Shown here: positions 6,834 through 9,843 of the stretch, in pieces
Numbering within the stretch: the stretch's first letter is position 1
Layout of the letters: each line of letters opens with the position of its first letter
Origin: Polynucleobacter sp. UBA962
Lineage (GTDB): Bacteria > Pseudomonadota > Gammaproteobacteria > Burkholderiales > Burkholderiaceae
Assembly (NCBI GenBank): GCA_002292975.1
Contig: DBCI01000062.1
Span: 21,523-31,365, forward strand
DNA: 9,843 nt
Direction: 5' to 3'
The notes under the pieces: generated by a model
Databases searched by the model: none
Seen by the model: only the letters and a program-made list of their open reading frames with translations
What the model was told of the DNA's origin: nothing
Program-made: the position numbers and the translations under genes

Positions 6834-7970
6834 TTAATTAGTGCGAATGGCTTGACCATCACGACACATCAGGCAAGCGGCAACGATGTCATCATCTGCA
6901 GCAGCAGGTATTGCCAACTGCGCTTCTTTATTAATGATGAGCTTCATAAAATCAAGCAAGTTACGGGCATACAAGGCAGATGCATCGGCAGCCACCATAC
7001 TGGGAAGATTGGTAAAGCCTACAATCTTTACGCCATGGTGATTCACAATTTTATCCGCTTGAGTGAGAGGGCAATTACCAGAACCGTTCTCTCCTCGACC
7101 AGCGGCGATATCGATCACCACAGAACCAGGCTTCATTTTGCTGACCGTATCGCTATGTAATAAGACCGGAGGCTTACGGCCAGGGATTAATGCGGTCGTA
7201 ATCACAATATCCGCTTGGATCGCTCGTTCGGCTACAAGGGCCGCTTGACGCTTCATCCAAGCCTCTGGCATTGGACGTGCATAACCACCGACACCTTGGG
7301 CAATCTCACGCTCTTCATCGGTCTCATAGGGAACATCCACAAACTTAGCCCCAAGAGACTCAATTTGCTCCTTAGCAGCAGGACGCACATCGGAAGCTTC
7401 AATGACGGAGCCCAAACGCTTTGCAGTGGCAATCGCTTGTAAACCAGCAACCCCGGCGCCCAAAATGAGTACGCGCGCTGCTTTGACGGTACCTGCAGCG
7501 GTCATTAGCATCGGCATAAAGCGTTGATATTCATTGGTAGCAACCATCACTGCTTTATAGCCTGCAATATTGGCTTGGGAAGAGAGTACATCCATGCTCT
7601 GAGCACGGGTAGTACGTGGCGCCGCTTCTAGGGCAAAGGCTGTAATACCTTGGCTTGCCATGGCTTGGATGCCAGCATTGTCAAACGGATCCAGCATGCC
7701 TAACAAGACAGCACCCGATTTCATTTGCTTTAGTTCAGCAGATTCTGGCGCACGAACTTTTAGAACAATCTCAGATCCTAAGGCATCGGCAGCAGAGCCA
7801 ATGCTCGCGCCTACCGCCTCATAGGCGGCATCGGGTTGGCTAGCACCCACGCCAGCACCCGCCTGAATTAAGACCTGATGGCCTTGGCTAATTAATTTTT
7901 TGACAGTTTCGGGGGTTGCGGCAACACGGGTTTCCCCAGCCCTCGTTTCCAGCGGCACTCCAATGCGCAT
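6834..7970 (-). CDS. pntAa: NAD(P) transhydrogenase, alpha subunit part 1 (NAD(H)-binding domain dI)
   Basis: This 378-residue soluble subunit binds NAD(H) and docks on the cytoplasmic face of the PntAb/PntB membrane complex. Its length is close to R. rubrum PntAa (about 384). The start [21 protein letters not shown] is the family's N-terminal signature, shared with alanine dehydrogenase. The mobile RQD-loop segment [11 protein letters not shown] is at 122-132. The dinucleotide-binding [10 protein letters not shown] is at 171-180, with the ribose-binding acid in the SDVRP segment (193-197). [13 protein letters not shown] (258-270), [13 protein letters not shown] (284-296) and GFTNLPS (318-324) are also characteristic. 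Alanine dehydrogenase is excluded by length, these motifs and the neighbouring genes. GGAG sits 7 nt before the ATG. It is the first gene of the operon, divergent from mnmA; no clear promoter box was found. Confidence 0.98.
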   Translation of the reverse strand: MRIGVPLETRAGETRVAATPETVKKLISQGHQVLIQAGAGVGASQPDAAYEAVGASIGSAADALGSEIVLKVRAPESAELKQMKSGAVLLGMLDPFDNAGIQAMASQGITAFALEAAPRTTRAQSMDVLSSQANIAGYKAVMVATNEYQRFMPMLMTAAGTVKAARVLILGAGVAGLQAIATAKRLGSVIEASDVRPAAKEQIESLGAKFVDVPYETDEEREIAQGVGGYARPMPEAWMKRQAALVAERAIQADIVITTALIPGRKPPVLLHSDTVSKMKPGSVVIDIAAGRGENGSGNCPLTQADKIVNHHGVKIVGFTNLPSMVAADASALYARNLLDFMKLIINKEAQLAIPAAADDDIVAACLMCRDGQAIRTN

Positions 7971-8090
7971 GGCTAATCTCCAGAAGCAACGATTTCTAAA
8001 AAAGGATCTATTTTAATAAATAAGCCATGCCTTGTGAGCTAGCCTGCCCAGTCTCCTGTATATCCCTTTGGCCAGACTATGACCGAGACT

Positions 8091-8120
8091 TTTACAATAT
8101 GAGCGTGAATCAATTATTCT
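8091..8120 (+). promoter_or_regulatory. Candidate mnmA promoter giving a very short leader
   Basis: TTTACA (8091-8096) and TATTCT (8115-8120) are separated by 18 bp. This is a modest sigma-70 match placed so that transcription would begin about 10 nt before the mnmA ATG. The lack of a Shine-Dalgarno there fits a nearly leaderless message. The -10 match is weak, so confidence is low. Confidence 0.35.
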
Positions 8121-8138
8121 TATTTTCGCACTTTTTTA

Positions 8139-9281
8139 ATGGTTAGCCCTAATATCCAAAGCCCCGTCCCCCAAAGCCCTACCAGTAAGGCTTTGGGCCA
8201 TAACTCTGCCGCGCAGAAGGTAGTGGTGGGGATGTCTGGCGGGGTGGACTCTTCGGTAGCGGCATGGCTTCTTAAGCAACAGGGCTATGAGGTCGTAGGC
8301 CTTTTTATGAAGAACTGGGAAGACGACGATAGCGAGGAATACTGCTCGGCTCGTCAAGATTGGTTAGACGTGGTCTCGGTTGCCGATATCTTAGGTATCG
8401 ACGTGGAGGCAGTTAATTTTGCTGCTGAATACCGTGAGCGGGTGTTTTCTGACTTTCTAAGAGAGTATGCTGCGGGTCGCACCCCAAATCCAGATGTACT
8501 CTGCAATGCTGAAATTAAGTTCAAGGCATTTTTGGATCATGCCATTAGTTTGGGTGCTAATTTGATTGCGACAGGGCACTATGCGCGCGTCCAGCACCAT
8601 GATCAGGAAGTGCAGTTGTTAAAAGCGGTTGATGCCACCAAGGATCAAAGCTATTTTTTACATCGTTTAACTCAAACGCAGCTATCCAAAGTGTTATTTC
8701 CTCTTGGCGAGATCACTAAAAAAGAGGTGCGACAAATCGCCGCAGATCTTGGTCTGCCAAATGCTCGTAAAAAAGATTCCACCGGCATTTGTTTTATTGG
8801 CGAGCGCCCCTTCCGTGAGTTTCTGAATCGTTATTTACCAAAAGTGCCCGGCCCGATCAAAAGTGTCGATGGCAAGGTGTTGGGGGAGCATATGGGCTTA
8901 GCTTTTTTTACCCTAGGTCAGCGCAAAGGGATTGGGCTTGGCGGTAGTCAAGACGGAACTGGTGATGCATGGTATGTGGCTCGCAAAGATATTTCTACCA
9001 ATACCTTGTATGTTGCCCAAGGGCACGATCATCCTTGGTTATTGAGTGATACCTTATCGGCAATAGATACATCGTGGGTGGCGGGCTACGAACCCAAATT
9101 AGGACAATACAGTGCCAAAACACGCTACCGACAAGAGGATGCTGCTTGTACGATCACTGCCGAGCACGATAGTTCATTTGAACTACGTTTTGAGAGTCCC
9201 CAGTGGGCAGTAACGCCAGGACAATCTGCCGTTCTTTATGAAGGCGAACGCTGCCTTGGCGGTGGGATTATTACTCGCTAA
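8139..9281 (+). CDS. mnmA: tRNA-specific 2-thiouridylase MnmA
   Basis: This 380-residue cytoplasmic enzyme installs sulfur at C2 of the wobble uridine in Lys, Glu and Gln tRNAs, using ATP and persulfide sulfur from the Tus relay. The ATP-pyrophosphatase PP-loop SGGVDSS is at 33-39. The catalytic cysteines are C122 in [12 protein letters not shown] and C218 in [20 protein letters not shown] (144-151), [10 protein letters not shown] (168-177) and [11 protein letters not shown] (259-269) are further signatures. It starts at the first ATG after an in-frame TGA at 8106. Compared with E. coli MnmA (about 368) the N terminus is longer: some 26 Ser/Pro/Gln-rich residues precede the core KVVVGMSGG. 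No Shine-Dalgarno is visible before the ATG, so the true start is less certain than the function. It is divergent from pntAa and ends 2 bp from the GST gene on the other strand. Confidence 0.97.
   Translation: MVSPNIQSPVPQSPTSKALGHNSAAQKVVVGMSGGVDSSVAAWLLKQQGYEVVGLFMKNWEDDDSEEYCSARQDWLDVVSVADILGIDVEAVNFAAEYRERVFSDFLREYAAGRTPNPDVLCNAEIKFKAFLDHAISLGANLIATGHYARVQHHDQEVQLLKAVDATKDQSYFLHRLTQTQLSKVLFPLGEITKKEVRQIAADLGLPNARKKDSTGICFIGERPFREFLNRYLPKVPGPIKSVDGKVLGEHMGLAFFTLGQRKGIGLGGSQDGTGDAWYVARKDISTNTLYVAQGHDHPWLLSDTLSAIDTSWVAGYEPKLGQYSAKTRYRQEDAACTITAEHDSSFELRFESPQWAVTPGQSAVLYEGERCLGGGIITR
8170..8197 (+). repeat. GC-rich hairpin in the first codons of mnmA
   Basis: CCCAAAGCC (8170-8178) and GGCTTTGGG (8189-8197) form a perfect 9-bp stem around a 10-nt loop. 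A second copy of the left arm, CCAAAGCCC, lies at 8156-8164, repeated directly at 8171-8179, so either copy could pair with the right arm. The hairpin begins 31 nt after the predicted start codon, within the unusual N-terminal extension. Confidence 0.7.
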
Positions 9282-9283
9282 GA

Positions 9284-9843
9284 TTAAGCTGCTGGCGGGA
9301 CTGTTTGCACAAAAGAAGGGCGCTCGGAAAGCCGCTCATAAAGCCCTCGTAGATTAGGGTATTGCGTTTTCCAATCGATGTCAGCAAAACGTAGCTCAAA
9401 CCAACCCAATGAGCAGCCGACTGCAATATCCGCCAAACTAAATTGGTTACCATGACACCACTTCGCATCACCCAGTCCTTTCGCGATGGTTTTAAAACCA
9501 TGATCAACCTTCTCCATTTGGCGATCTAACCACTTGGTACTTTGTTCGGATGGATTACGGAAGGTTTTTTCTAAGCGAACCAAAATACCAGCATCCGTTA
9601 CACCATCGGCCAGCGCTTCCCAAGTTTTAACAGCAGCACGCTCACGACCCGTTGTCGGGATGAGCTTACCAACTGGACTTAGGGTGTCGATGTACTCCGC
9701 AATTACGCGGGAATCAAACATTGCACCACCATCATCCATCACTAGGCAAGGAACTTTACCCAGTGGGTTGAAGTCAGTAATGGTTGTTGAAGCATCCCAG
9801 ACGTTATCTAGCACAAGCTCAGCATCTATTTTCTTTTCGGCCA
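9284..9843 (-). CDS. Glutathione S-transferase family protein, YibF-like (5' end beyond window)
   Basis: The frame is open from the right edge, so only the C-terminal 185 residues are present. The missing part would be the first strand and the thiol-binding turn. The visible sequence starts AEKKIDAELVLDNVWDA and continues with FNPLGKVPCLV, whose cis-proline strand contacts glutathione, then MFDSRVIAEYID, the gamma-glutamyl-binding helix region. The helical C-terminal domain follows, with EALADGVTDAGILVRLE and QFSLADIAVGCSLGWFELRF (N-capping motif). It ends in RPSFVQTVPPAA. The order and wording of these segments match E. coli YibF closely. Physiological substrate is unknown for this family. 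The stop codon is 2 bp from the mnmA stop, so there is no room for a terminator between them. Confidence 0.94.
   Translation of the reverse strand, partial: AEKKIDAELVLDNVWDASTTITDFNPLGKVPCLVMDDGGAMFDSRVIAEYIDTLSPVGKLIPTTGRERAAVKTWEALADGVTDAGILVRLEKTFRNPSEQSTKWLDRQMEKVDHGFKTIAKGLGDAKWCHGNQFSLADIAVGCSLGWFELRFADIDWKTQYPNLRGLYERLSERPSFVQTVPPAA

Noticed and set aside
9271..9507. A 78-codon minus-strand frame overlapping the GST gene, and similar long frames opposite groEL and pntAa
   Set aside because: These are alternate-frame shadows of well-supported genes, with low-complexity translations and no ribosome-binding sites.

Overview
The window looks like chromosomal DNA of a freshwater betaproteobacterium of the Burkholderiales, most likely Polynucleobacter or a close relative. 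This rests on moderate G+C, a CIRCE-controlled groESL, a three-gene (split alpha) transhydrogenase, and proteins that read as betaproteobacterial. The genus is inferred from gene content and composition, not from a marker gene.

Positions 1-2298 (minus strand) hold a tightly coupled three-gene signalling operon, read from right to left. It comprises a degenerate EAL-domain protein (1432-2298), a BvgA/EvgA-type LuxR-family response regulator (809-1432), and the N-terminal 267 residues of a BvgS/EvgS-type periplasmic-sensing histidine kinase that runs off the left edge (1-801). The kinase gene has no stop codon inside the window. The intergenic stretch 2299-2643 carries a perfect 18-bp palindrome (2373-2390) built from two TTTCCTA heptads, the element known from Bordetella BvgA sites. 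It is a good candidate for the regulator's own operator. The whole set resembles a Bordetella BvgA-BvgS-BvgR module with a different gene order.

Positions 2457-4663 (plus strand) form the groES-groEL chaperonin operon. It has a TTGAAA/TATAAT promoter that also fits a sigma-32 site, a CIRCE (HrcA) operator over the start site, a leader of about 150 nt that can fold over the groES Shine-Dalgarno sequence, and a strong terminator after groEL. A small predicted lipoprotein gene follows (4684-5052), ending at a bidirectional terminator.

Positions 5102-7970 (minus strand) hold pntAa-pntAb-pntB, encoding the proton-translocating NAD(P) transhydrogenase. Divergent from it is mnmA (8139-9281), the tRNA 2-thiouridylase. 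Convergent with mnmA, after a 2-bp gap, is a YibF-like glutathione S-transferase whose 5' end lies beyond the right edge (9284-9843).

The right two thirds are ordinary housekeeping genes. The part worth a second look is the Bvg-like operon and the regulatory DNA it shares with groESL. The kinase-coding segment is visibly more AT-rich than the pnt genes, which may mean it is accessory or acquired.
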